Shown piece after piece: positions 17,287-24,959 of a DNA stretch of 37,375 bases. The translations under genes and the position numbers were made by a program. Source of the DNA: an uncultured Lachnospiraceae bacterium. Lineage in GTDB: Bacteria > Bacillota > Clostridia > Lachnospirales > Lachnospiraceae. The stretch spans positions 1 through 37,375 of the forward strand of contig CAJOOZ010000111.1 in the NCBI GenBank assembly GCA_905236705.1, read 5' to 3'. A model generated the notes under the pieces. That model did no database searches. It had not been told where the DNA came from and saw nothing but the letters and a program-made list of their open reading frames with translations. Position 1 is the first letter of the stretch, and every line of letters starts with the position of its first letter.

Positions 17287-17676
17287 ATGCTGAATTCAAA
17301 CGTCTATGATTACGTCAAAGTCCTTGACAAGGCGGCGGACGCTTCCTGGCTCAGAAACGAGGCCATCGCCAACAATATCGCCAACGTGGATACGCCGGGA
17401 TACAAGAGGATAGATGTTAATTTTGAGGATGTGCTAAACAGAGAGATGCGGGACGCCCGCTATATTTCTGTGGATCAAAAGGTAAACCGCCTGATGACAA
17501 GCCGTCTTGAGGTGGGGACTTATGTGGATCACGGTGATTTTTCCTACCGCATGGATGAAAACAACGTGGACATCGACACAGAGAGCACGGCTCTGGCCAG
17601 CAACCAGTTGAAGTATAATGCCCTGATCCAGAGCCTGAATCAGGAATTTGCCAGATTAAACATGGTGAGCAAATAA
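17287..17676 (+). CDS. flgB: flagellar proximal rod protein FlgB
   Basis: This 129-residue rod subunit has the family signature near the N terminus: 'LRNEAIANNIANVDTPGYKR', the flagellar basal body rod motif. The C-terminal helix ends in 'ALIQSLNQEFARLNMVSK', as expected for a coiled-coil-forming rod protein. FlgB helps form the rod that joins the MS ring to the hook, and is secreted through the flagellar export gate without a cleaved signal. AAAGGAGG lies 5 bases from the ATG, one of the strongest ribosome binding sites in the window. It is the first gene of the flagellar operon. Confidence 0.96.
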   Translation: MLNSNVYDYVKVLDKAADASWLRNEAIANNIANVDTPGYKRIDVNFEDVLNREMRDARYISVDQKVNRLMTSRLEVGTYVDHGDFSYRMDENNVDIDTESTALASNQLKYNALIQSLNQEFARLNMVSK

Positions 17677-17687
17677 GGAGAATAATT

Positions 17688-18134
17688 ATGGCACTGTTCA
17701 GTTCATTTGACATCAATGCATCCGGTCTGACAGCCCAGCGCTATCGCATGGATGTGGTTTCCGAAAACATAGCCAACGTGGATACCACCAGGACGGAGGA
17801 CGGGACGCCTTACCGGCGCAAGATCGTGACCTTTCAGGAAAAAGGAGAGGGAGCGCATTTTTCCGATGCCCTGTCACGGGCCACGGGCACATATAAAGGC
17901 AAAGGCGTCAGGGTGGTCGGCACCTTTGACGATATGCAGACAGACATGAAGCTGGCTTACGACCCGGCGCACCCGGATGCGGATGAGAACGGTTATGTGA
18001 CATATCCGAATGTGGATATCATGACGGAAATGACCAATCTGATCGATGCCAGCCGGTCCTACGAGGCCAATGCCACCGCCTTTACGGCCAGCAAAAATAT
18101 GGCAAGCAAGGGCCTTGAGATGGCAAACGGATAA
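17688..18134 (+). CDS. flgC: flagellar proximal rod protein FlgC
   Basis: This 148-residue protein starts 'MALFSSFDINASGLTAQRYR' and carries the rod signature 'VVSENIANVDTT' followed by the Arg-rich loop typical of FlgC. The C terminus ('EMTNLIDASRSYEANATAF') is the conserved axial-protein helix. It forms the proximal rod with FlgB. AAGGAG at 17675-17680 overlaps the flgB stop and lies 7 bases from the ATG, so the two genes are tightly coupled. Confidence 0.96.
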   Translation: MALFSSFDINASGLTAQRYRMDVVSENIANVDTTRTEDGTPYRRKIVTFQEKGEGAHFSDALSRATGTYKGKGVRVVGTFDDMQTDMKLAYDPAHPDADENGYVTYPNVDIMTEMTNLIDASRSYEANATAFTASKNMASKGLEMANG

Positions 18135-18160
18135 GCTGATGGGATTCAGGGGTATATGTT

Positions 18161-18490
18161 ATGGCAATAGACAATTTATATCATGTTAACAGCGGTGTTA
18201 TCTACAATCAGATGAGAAATGAAAAAATGCACGGGCAGATCGCAGCCGATGATAAAAACACGGATGCCTTTGCCTCTGTTTTTGATTCTGCCGTGAAAAG
18301 CATCAATCAGACCAATGCATATATCTCCGATGCGGAGAATGAGGAGATCCGGCTGGCTCTCGGAGAGACGGAGTCCACACATGATCTGAGCATTGCCCTG
18401 CAGAAAGCATCAACGGCGCTGCAGTACACCGTTGCGGTCCGCGACAGATTTCTGGAGAGCTACCGCACGATCATGCAGATGCAGATCTAG
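18161..18490 (+). CDS. fliE: flagellar hook-basal body protein FliE
   Basis: This 109-residue protein has the FliE C-terminal pattern: 'THDLSIALQKASTALQYTVAVR' leading to a terminal 'YRTIMQMQI'. FliE sits at the junction of the MS ring and the rod and is needed for export of the rod proteins. AGGGGT at 18148-18153 lies 7 bases from ATG 18161. The position between flgC and fliF is the normal one. Confidence 0.94.
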   Translation: MAIDNLYHVNSGVIYNQMRNEKMHGQIAADDKNTDAFASVFDSAVKSINQTNAYISDAENEEIRLALGETESTHDLSIALQKASTALQYTVAVRDRFLESYRTIMQMQI

Positions 18491-18507
18491 GAAAGAAGGC
18501 ATTGTAA

Positions 18508-20112
18508 ATGGCAGAGCGTTTAAGACAATTACCGCAGCGCTTTATGGAATGGTGGAACAAGTTTACCCCCAGACAGAAAACCATGATCGTCGGCGCTGTA
18601 GCAGCTTTTGTATTGACGGTCACGATTCTGGCTGTTGTTCTGACCAGACCCGAATACATTGTGATAGCCAGATGCGAGTCCGCCAAAGAGGCTTCGGAGA
18701 TCACAACACTGCTCGATAGCGAGAGCATTGACAATCATACCTCTGACGACGCACTGACAGTCTACGTGCTCAAGGAGGACGAGTCCAGGGCCAATCTGCT
18801 GCTGGGCGCCAATGACATCCCCACGGCGGGATATTCCATCTCGGATGTGACGGATGGCGGTTTTTCCACAACAGAGGCCGACAAACAGAAAAAATACGTA
18901 TTTTACAAAGAAGGCAAGCTTGAAACGGATCTGGTTGCCAACGAGCTGATCAAATCGGCGCATGTAACGCTGACAGTGCCCGAAGATGACGGTACGCTGA
19001 TCTCCCAGAAGGCATCATCCTCCGCTTCCGTGGTGCTGGAGCTGGAGGGAGAGATGAACTCCGATCAGGCGGCGGCACTGGCTCATTTCATTGCCACCGC
19101 ACTGGGCAATGATACAACGGACAATATCACGATCATCGATACGGTGGGAAACCTCCTGTTTTCCGGCGAGATCATGTCCGGCAACGGCGGTGTGGGCGGA
19201 ACGAGTACGCAGCTTGCCGCCAAGACGCAGGCGGAGCAGCTTGTCAAAAATGAAGTCAGGGGCGTTCTTCTGGGAACGAACCTTTATGATTCCATCGAAG
19301 TGGCTACCAATCTGGAGCTGGATTTTTCCTCCTATGAGAGAACCAGACATGACTATTCTTCTCCGGAGGACTCAACTCAGGGACTTCTGGCCAGTGAGGA
19401 TATATACAACTCCGAATCCACCGGCTCCACGGGCGGGGTTCCGGGAACGGATTCCAACGGTGAAGACGGCACGACTTATGTGATCCGGGATCAGAATGAC
19501 TCTTCCCAGACGGTGTCGGAGGAGTCCAGAAAATATCTGCCCAATGAGTTTGTTGAAAAACAGACCGTGCCGGCGGGGCTGATCAAATATGATTCTTCTT
19601 CCATTTCCGTTACGGCCAAGAAACTGAAGGTGATCAGGGAAGAGGATGTGGATGCCCAGGGCCTTTTGGCGGATATGACCTGGGATGAGTACAAGGCAGC
19701 TAACGCTGAACAGACCAAGCTGGAAGTGGATGAGGATCTGTTCAATGTGGTGCAGACAGCCACGGGTATTACGCAGGAGAATATCACGATCGTTGCTTAC
19801 GAAGTGCCCACGTTCATTGATAAAGAGGGCGGCAGGTTCAAGGTGGCGGATATCATTCAGATCCTGCTCATCGTTCTGATCCTGGGGATCCTTGCCTTTG
19901 TGGTCATCCGTTCCATGAGAAGCCAGAAAGAGGAGGAGCCCGAGGAGGAGCTTTCCGTAGAGACGTTACTTCAGTCTACGCCTGATGAAGAGCTGGAGGA
20001 TCTGGAGCTGGAAGGCAAATCCGAAGAGCGTAAACTGATCGAGAAATTCGTAGACGAAAATCCGGAGGCTGTTGCGAATCTGCTTCGTAACTGGCTGACG
20101 GAAGACTGGTAA
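18508..20112 (+). CDS. fliF: flagellar MS-ring protein FliF
   Basis: This 534-residue protein has two membrane segments, about residues 25-46 and 448-470, with the ring-building motif domains between them. 'ANLLLGANDIPTAGY' and the 'TVPEDD' strand with the following ring domain are typical. The cytoplasmic C terminus after the second segment is acidic and ends 'ANLLRNWLTEDW', the conserved helix that binds FliG. FliF forms the MS ring on which the rest of the motor is built. The ribosome binding site is an AAAGAAGG-type sequence near 18493-18500. Confidence 0.96.
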   Translation: MAERLRQLPQRFMEWWNKFTPRQKTMIVGAVAAFVLTVTILAVVLTRPEYIVIARCESAKEASEITTLLDSESIDNHTSDDALTVYVLKEDESRANLLLGANDIPTAGYSISDVTDGGFSTTEADKQKKYVFYKEGKLETDLVANELIKSAHVTLTVPEDDGTLISQKASSSASVVLELEGEMNSDQAAALAHFIATALGNDTTDNITIIDTVGNLLFSGEIMSGNGGVGGTSTQLAAKTQAEQLVKNEVRGVLLGTNLYDSIEVATNLELDFSSYERTRHDYSSPEDSTQGLLASEDIYNSESTGSTGGVPGTDSNGEDGTTYVIRDQNDSSQTVSEESRKYLPNEFVEKQTVPAGLIKYDSSSISVTAKKLKVIREEDVDAQGLLADMTWDEYKAANAEQTKLEVDEDLFNVVQTATGITQENITIVAYEVPTFIDKEGGRFKVADIIQILLIVLILGILAFVVIRSMRSQKEEEPEEELSVETLLQSTPDEELEDLELEGKSEERKLIEKFVDENPEAVANLLRNWLTEDW

Positions 20113-20128
20113 ACAGGGAGGGGTAGTT

Positions 20129-21148
20129 TTGCCAAGAGGCGGAATGGAAACCGAGATCAGCGGCGTGCAAAAAGCTGCGATCCTTCTGATTGCGTTAGGA
20201 CCTGAGAAATCTGCCCAGGTCTTTAAGCATTTGAAAGAGGAAGAGATCGAGGAGCTGACTCTTGAGATAGCCAATACCAAGAGCATTACGACACAGATCA
20301 AGGACGAAGTGATCAAGGAATTCTATGAGATCTGTCTGGCGCAGCAGTATATCGCAGAGGGCGGTATCAGCTATGCCAAGGAGCTGCTGGAGGGAGCGCT
20401 GGGACCGGAGAAGGCGATGGAGGTCATCGGAAGACTGACTGCGTCCCTGCAGGTCAAGCCCTTCGAGTTTGTCAGAAAAGCGGAGGCCAGCCAGCTTCTC
20501 AACTTTATCCAGGACGAGCATCCCCAGACCATTGCCCTTATTCTTTCCTATCTGCAACCGAATCAGGCGGCACAGATCGTGGGAGCGCTGGCACCGGAGC
20601 AGCAGGCGGATGTGGCAAGGCGTATCGCCACCATGGATCGCACCAGTCCGGATGTCATCAAGGAGGTCGAGAGGATTCTGGAAACCAAGCTCGCATCTTT
20701 GGTCAATCAGGAATACAACATTATCGGCGGCGTGGATGCCGTGGTAGAGATTCTGAACACGGTGGACCGCGGAACGGAAAAACATATCATGGAGACTTTG
20801 GAGATCGAGGACCCGGAGCTTGCGGACGAGATTCGCAAAAAGATGTTCGTCTTCGAGGATATCCTTCTTCTGGACGACCGCGCCATCCAGCGTGTGCTGC
20901 GTGACGTGGAGAACTCCGATCTGTCCATCTCTCTCAAGGGCGCCAATGAGCAGGTACAGGCTGCGATCTTTAACAACCTGTCCAAGCGTCTGGCAGCCAT
21001 GATCAAAGAGGATATGGACTTTATGGGTCCTGTACGTATGAAGGATGTGGAAGAAGCACAGCAGAAGATCGTCAATATCATCCGTAAGCTGGAGGATGCG
21101 GGTGAGATCGTAATCTCCAGGGGCGGAGGTGACGAGATCGTTGTCTAA
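20129..21148 (+). CDS. fliG: flagellar motor switch protein FliG
   Basis: This 339-residue switch protein links the FliF ring to FliM and takes up torque from the stator. 'KAAILLIALGPEKSAQVFKH' is the FliF-binding N-terminal part. The EHPQ motif of the middle domain is at residues 130-133. The torque helix is seen in 'VFEDILLLDDRAIQRVLR', with charged residues facing the stator. I chose TTG 20129 because a strong GGGAGGGG (20116-20123) lies 5 bases upstream, and the resulting length is normal. ATG 20144, which would remove five residues, has only a weak AGAGG nearby. The last codons contain the ribosome binding site of fliH. Confidence 0.96.
   Translation: MPRGGMETEISGVQKAAILLIALGPEKSAQVFKHLKEEEIEELTLEIANTKSITTQIKDEVIKEFYEICLAQQYIAEGGISYAKELLEGALGPEKAMEVIGRLTASLQVKPFEFVRKAEASQLLNFIQDEHPQTIALILSYLQPNQAAQIVGALAPEQQADVARRIATMDRTSPDVIKEVERILETKLASLVNQEYNIIGGVDAVVEILNTVDRGTEKHIMETLEIEDPELADEIRKKMFVFEDILLLDDRAIQRVLRDVENSDLSISLKGANEQVQAAIFNNLSKRLAAMIKEDMDFMGPVRMKDVEEAQQKIVNIIRKLEDAGEIVISRGGGDEIVV
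21125..21132 (+). promoter_or_regulatory. ribosome binding site of fliH inside fliG
   Basis: GGAGGTGA is an eight-base complement to the 3' end of 16S rRNA and lies within the fliG codons for its C-terminal Gly/Asp residues. It decides the fliH start: TTG 21141 is 8 bases downstream, whereas the in-frame GTG at 21129 lies inside the site itself. Confidence 0.7.
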
Positions 21149-22121
21149 GGCATTGTATAAAGCGCCCTTTGTCAATGTGGATGCCGAGCAGGTCAGAGTC
21201 ATTGATGCGGATGCGCTGTTTCAGGAAAAGGTGGGGGAGCTTCCCCCGGAGCCGGAGAATTCTGATGATCCGGTAGCAAAATACGGTTTTGATCCCTATG
21301 GAGACGGCGAATCCCCCGCAGAGGGGGAGGAGGCGTCTGTTTCTGCTCTTTTCGGGGAAGAGGATGCAGGGGCTATTGCGGATACGGAAGAAGATATCCT
21401 CCTGACAGTGGAGGATGACGGCTTTTCTTCCGGTATACCGGCTGAAAGTGTGGAAGAAGCGACAATGGGCGTCGGCGTAGTCTCAGGGGCAGACCTTGAG
21501 GAGGCTGACAGACAGGCGCAGGAGATTCTGGAGCAGGCACAGCAGCAGGCGCAGGAGATTCTGGAGCAGGCACAGCAGCAGGCGCAGCAGATGGCAGACG
21601 CTGCAATGGAGGAGGGCAGAAAAAAGGGGCATGAAGAGGGCTTTGCGCAGGGGATGCAGGAGGCTGTAGCACGCGGCGAGGCCGCCAGAGCGGAATATGA
21701 AGCCAAAGCCGAGCAGATGCGGCAGGAATATGATGAGAAGCTGAGGATGATGGAGCCGCATCTGGTAGAGGAACTGACGGGGATCTACGAGCATATCTTT
21801 ACGGTGGATCTGTCCACCTACAGAAGCGTGATACAACATCTGATCACCAACACGATGCACGCACTGGATGCCAGCCAGTCATACCTGATCCACGTTTCGC
21901 CGCAGGATTACTCGGCGCTTGCCATGCAGAAGGCAGCGCTGAGAGAGGAGAGCAATATGCCGCAGGGGGCTGTGATGGAGCTGGTGGAGGATATTTCACT
22001 TGGCAAAAACCAATGCCTGATCGAAACGGACGACGGCATATTTGACTGCTCCCTGACGGTGGAGCTGGCAGAACTGAAACGAAAGCTCATGCTGCTGGCA
22101 TACGAAGGGGCCGCAAGGTAA
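21141..22121 (+). CDS. fliH: flagellar export apparatus protein FliH
   Basis: This 326-residue protein binds and regulates the FliI ATPase of the export apparatus. The N terminus 'LSKALYKAPF..VRVIDAD' is the form seen in clostridial FliH. An acidic stretch (about 40-110) leads into a Gln/Glu/Ala coiled coil with two exact 11-residue repeats (QAQEILEQAQQ), then a 'GRKKGHEEGFAQG' Gly-rich helix typical of FliH. The C-terminal domain is the V-ATPase subunit E-like part. TTG 21141 overlaps the last eight bases of fliG; the start is set by GGAGGTGA at 21125-21132. It is longer than most family members because of the acidic region and the repeats. Confidence 0.9.
   Translation: MSKALYKAPFVNVDAEQVRVIDADALFQEKVGELPPEPENSDDPVAKYGFDPYGDGESPAEGEEASVSALFGEEDAGAIADTEEDILLTVEDDGFSSGIPAESVEEATMGVGVVSGADLEEADRQAQEILEQAQQQAQEILEQAQQQAQQMADAAMEEGRKKGHEEGFAQGMQEAVARGEAARAEYEAKAEQMRQEYDEKLRMMEPHLVEELTGIYEHIFTVDLSTYRSVIQHLITNTMHALDASQSYLIHVSPQDYSALAMQKAALREESNMPQGAVMELVEDISLGKNQCLIETDDGIFDCSLTVELAELKRKLMLLAYEGAAR
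21513..21578 (+). repeat. perfect 33-bp tandem repeat in fliH
   Basis: Two identical 33-base units (21513-21545 and 21546-21578) encode QAQEILEQAQQ twice, and the first nine bases start a third copy. Each unit adds 11 residues, one hendecad, so copy-number changes would keep the reading frame and the coiled-coil register. Confidence 0.9.
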
Positions 22122-22142
22122 AAGCTGCGCTTCGGGGCTTTT
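22121..22142 (+). other. weak hairpin between fliH and fliI
   Basis: AAAGC (22121-22125) can pair with GCTTT (22137-22141), with some further pairing inside, followed by T. It resembles a leaky terminator or an mRNA processing element within the operon. The pairing is imperfect. Confidence 0.2.
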
Positions 22143-22161
22143 GGACAGAACGGGGTGTGAC

Positions 22162-23478
22162 ATGGATACGGCAATGGATTTTTCCAGATACAGGATGCTG
22201 AGACAGGATGTTTTTTTTAAACGCCTGGGCAAGGTTGTGAATATGGTGGGTCTGACCATCGAATCGGCGGGACCGGATGCCAGACTGGGGGATCTGTGCA
22301 GGATCTATAAATCCGGCAGAGAGGGCGAGTACATTCACGCCGAAGTAGTGGGCTTTAAGGGAGGCAGAACGGTGCTGATGCCCTTTGAGGTCACGGACGG
22401 GATCGGCGGCGGATGTGTCGTGGAAAATGAAGGATATCCCCTGTCGGTCAAGGTGGGAGACGAGCTGCTGGGCAAAACCCTCGATGGTCTGGGACGGGTG
22501 GATGACGATCCGGATTTTATGGAGGGTGCCATGGAATATCCCGTTGATGCGCCGCCGCCGGATCCGATGAAAAGAGAGATCATCGATACTGTTCTCCCCC
22601 TTGGCGTCAAGGCTGTGGACGGGCTGATCACCGTGGGGAAAGGACAGCGTATCGGCATTTTTGCAGGCTCCGGTGTGGGCAAATCCACACTGATGGGAAT
22701 GTTTGCCAGAAATACGAAAGCGGATATCAACGTCATCGCCCTGATCGGAGAGCGGGGCAGAGAGGTCCGCGAATTTGTGGAGCGGGATCTGGGGCCGGAG
22801 GGCATGAAACGCTCGGTGGTTGTAGTGGCAACCTCGGACAAACCGGCGCTGGAGCGCAACAAAGCCGCCAAAACGGCTACGGCGATAGCGGAGTATTTCA
22901 GGGATCAGGGCAAGGACGTACTTTTGATGATGGATTCCCTGACCCGTTTTTCCATGGCGCAGAGAGAGATCGGTCTGGCCAGTGGGGAACCGCCCGTGAC
23001 AAGGGGATATCCTCCCAGCGTGTATTCTGAGATGCCCAAGCTCCTAGAGCGCGCCGGCAGGGATGCCAAAGGCTCCATCACAGGCCTGTATACCGTACTT
23101 GTGGACGGCGACGATTTTAACGAACCCATTACGGATACGGCCCGTTCCATTCTGGACGGACATATCATGCTGGATCGCAAGATTGCCCATGCCAACCACT
23201 ATCCGGCCATTGACGTGCTGCAGAGCATCTCGCGCTGCATGAGCCAGATCGCCACCAGGGAGCACAAACAGGCGGCAGGCAAGCTCAGAAACGTGATGGC
23301 CACATACCGTGAGGCAGAGGATCTGATCAATATCGGAGCCTACAAGAGAGGCTCCAATCCGAATATTGATTTTGCGATCGAAAAAATAGATGCCGTGAAT
23401 GAGTTTTTGTGCCAGGCGACAGACGAGAAATTTGATTTTGATAATGAGATCGATATGCTGGGGGGCATTTTTTCCTAA
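22162..23478 (+). CDS. fliI: flagellum-specific ATPase FliI
   Basis: This 438-residue ATPase powers protein export through the flagellar type III apparatus. The Walker A loop is 'GSGVGKST' at residues 169-176, and the Walker B strand is 'DVLLMMDSLTRFSMAQREI'. The 'GEPPVTRGYPPSVYSEMPKL' segment is the signature of the F1/type III ATPase family. ATG 22162 has CGGGG about 6 bases upstream and gives the usual length. The in-frame TTG at 22141 has no good site. It works with FliH and FliJ, encoded on either side. Confidence 0.97.
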   Translation: MDTAMDFSRYRMLRQDVFFKRLGKVVNMVGLTIESAGPDARLGDLCRIYKSGREGEYIHAEVVGFKGGRTVLMPFEVTDGIGGGCVVENEGYPLSVKVGDELLGKTLDGLGRVDDDPDFMEGAMEYPVDAPPPDPMKREIIDTVLPLGVKAVDGLITVGKGQRIGIFAGSGVGKSTLMGMFARNTKADINVIALIGERGREVREFVERDLGPEGMKRSVVVVATSDKPALERNKAAKTATAIAEYFRDQGKDVLLMMDSLTRFSMAQREIGLASGEPPVTRGYPPSVYSEMPKLLERAGRDAKGSITGLYTVLVDGDDFNEPITDTARSILDGHIMLDRKIAHANHYPAIDVLQSISRCMSQIATREHKQAAGKLRNVMATYREAEDLINIGAYKRGSNPNIDFAIEKIDAVNEFLCQATDEKFDFDNEIDMLGGIFS

Positions 23479-23496
23479 AGCATCCGCCGGAGGCTT
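23478..23496 (+). other. imperfect hairpin between fliI and fliJ
   Basis: AAGCATCC (23478-23485) and GGAGGCTT (23489-23496) pair with one mismatch around a three-base loop. There is no T run after it, so it is not a terminator; it could be an mRNA stability element. Confidence 0.2.
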
Positions 23497-23526
23497 TATA
23501 GCGAAACGATTCATCGGGAGGCACAC

Positions 23527-23982
23527 ATGGCCAGGTTCAGATACAGAATGCAGAATATTCTGACCGTCAAGGAAAAACTGGAGACGCAGGCAAAAAATGA
23601 GTATGCCGCCGCCAACATGCGCCTGATGGAAGAAGAGGAAAAGCTTGAGAAGCTGAACCAGAGGGGCATTTTCCTCGAAGACGAGGGAAGGCGCCTGGTG
23701 CAGGAGAGCAGCTTGTCCATACGGGATATTGAGGATAACAAGCTGTCCATAGAGCTGAATAAAGAGGCCATCGCGGATCAGAAAAAAGCCATCAAAAGGG
23801 CGGAGGAGGTTCTGGAGCAGAAGCGCCTTGCCATGGTGGAACTGATGCAGGACCGCAAGACACATGAGATCTTAAAGGAGAGGGCTTTTCAGGAATTTTT
23901 GCAGGAAGAAAAAGCCGAGGAGAGCAAACAGATCGATCAACTGACCAGCTATACCTACGGGCAGAAGATGAAGGAAGGATAA
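23527..23982 (+). CDS. fliJ: flagellar export protein FliJ
   Basis: This 151-residue protein is almost all charged alpha helix, consistent with the two-helix coiled coil of FliJ. It starts 'MARFRYRMQNILTVKEKLE', where 'F.Y.lq.iL..ke..E' is the usual FliJ opening. FliJ is the stalk of the FliI ATPase ring and helps deliver substrates and chaperones to FlhA. GGGAGG at about 23517-23522 lies just upstream. Sequence conservation in this family is weak, so the call leans on position and helix pattern. Confidence 0.88.
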   Translation: MARFRYRMQNILTVKEKLETQAKNEYAAANMRLMEEEEKLEKLNQRGIFLEDEGRRLVQESSLSIRDIEDNKLSIELNKEAIADQKKAIKRAEEVLEQKRLAMVELMQDRKTHEILKERAFQEFLQEEKAEESKQIDQLTSYTYGQKMKEG

Positions 23983-23985
23983 AAA

Positions 23986-24870
23986 ATGGCGGATACAGAC
24001 GTTACGGCGGCGGCAGGCGCCGATCAGGAGGCGGAAAGAAAGCGCGTCAAAGACGAGAAAAAACAGTTCAAGGCCGAACAAAAAGCAGCCAAAAAAGAAG
24101 CGAAGCGCCGTGCCAAGGAGCTGGCCATGGAAGAGGCCAATATCGATCCGGATTCGGACGGACATCCCATCTCCATCGCCATCGTGACGCTGATGATCAT
24201 TGTAATCTGGCTGGCGATCCTGGCTCTTTTGGTCAAGCTCGATGTGGGCGGCTTTGGCACGAATGTGATGACGCCGGTATTGAAGAATGTGCCGGTGCTC
24301 AATAAGATATTGCCATCCGCCGCTCTGCCGGGTCAGGAATCGCCTGTGGATACGACCGCGGGCTATACCAGTCTGGAGGATGCCGTGGCCCAGATCAGGA
24401 GCCTGCAGCTGCAGCTTGACGGGGCCAATACGAAAAGCGAACAGGACGACACTACGATAGAACAGCTCAGGGCGGAGATCACAAGGCTCAAGACCTTTGA
24501 AGACAAGCAGGTGGAGTTTCAGAAGATCAAGAACGAATTTTACGAAGAAGTGGTCTATGCCGATAAAGGACCGGGCGCCGATGAATATGTGAAATATTAT
24601 GAGACCATGGATCCTGCGACGGCCGAAGCTCTGTACAAGGAAGTGGTCAGGGAGCAGGAAGAGAGCAAAGAGGTGCAGGACTATGCACAGGCTTATTCCG
24701 AAATGAAGCCCAAGGAGGCAGCGGCGATCTTTGAGGATATGACTTCCAATCTGGATCTTGTGGCTCGTATCCTGGGGGTGATGACACCGGAGGACCGCGG
24801 CAAGATTCTGGGCGTGATGGATCCGGAGGTGGCAGCCAGGATCACCAAGATCATGGACCCCAAAAAATGA
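23986..24870 (+). CDS. YlxF/MotE-family protein
   Basis: This 294-residue bitopic protein has a Lys/Glu/Ala-rich coiled coil (about residues 15-47) and one membrane segment (about 62-84). An extracytoplasmic coiled coil follows ('LQLQLDGANTK...TIEQLRAEITRLK'). The C-terminal domain (about 225-292) has repeated 'MTPEDRGKILGVMDP'-type helices of the MgtE_N superfamily. Proteins of this shape lie between fliJ and fliK in Bacillus (YlxF) and resemble MotE, a chaperone and organiser of the stator protein MotC in alphaproteobacteria. A stator-related role is inferred. It starts 3 bases after the fliJ stop, with AAGGAAGG inside fliJ. Confidence 0.75.
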   Translation: MADTDVTAAAGADQEAERKRVKDEKKQFKAEQKAAKKEAKRRAKELAMEEANIDPDSDGHPISIAIVTLMIIVIWLAILALLVKLDVGGFGTNVMTPVLKNVPVLNKILPSAALPGQESPVDTTAGYTSLEDAVAQIRSLQLQLDGANTKSEQDDTTIEQLRAEITRLKTFEDKQVEFQKIKNEFYEEVVYADKGPGADEYVKYYETMDPATAEALYKEVVREQEESKEVQDYAQAYSEMKPKEAAAIFEDMTSNLDLVARILGVMTPEDRGKILGVMDPEVAARITKIMDPKK

Positions 24871-24877
24871 TGGGGGT

Positions 24878-24904
24878 TAAGTTTTTACAAAATTTCTCCG
24901 ACAT
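24878..24904 (+). promoter_or_regulatory. candidate promoter upstream of fliK
   Basis: In the 89-base gap before fliK, TAAG (24878-24881) and TCCGACAT (24897-24904) are 15 bases apart. Against the sigma-D form TAAA-N15-GCCGATAT they match three of four and six of eight. A weak sigma-A alternative is TTTACA (24884-24889) with TATAGC (24909-24914) at 19 bases. Confidence 0.35.
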
Positions 24905-24959
24905 AAGTTATAGCAAATGAAATGACTGCTGAATCTGTTATGCGGACAGGAGAGACAAT

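Noticed and set aside
20195-21202. 335-codon minus-strand frame over fliG
   Set aside because: It is a shadow of fliG; the plus strand encodes a clear conserved protein.
22141-22161. Longer N terminus for FliI from TTG 22141
   Set aside because: There is no ribosome binding site at the right distance; ATG 22162 has one and gives the normal length.
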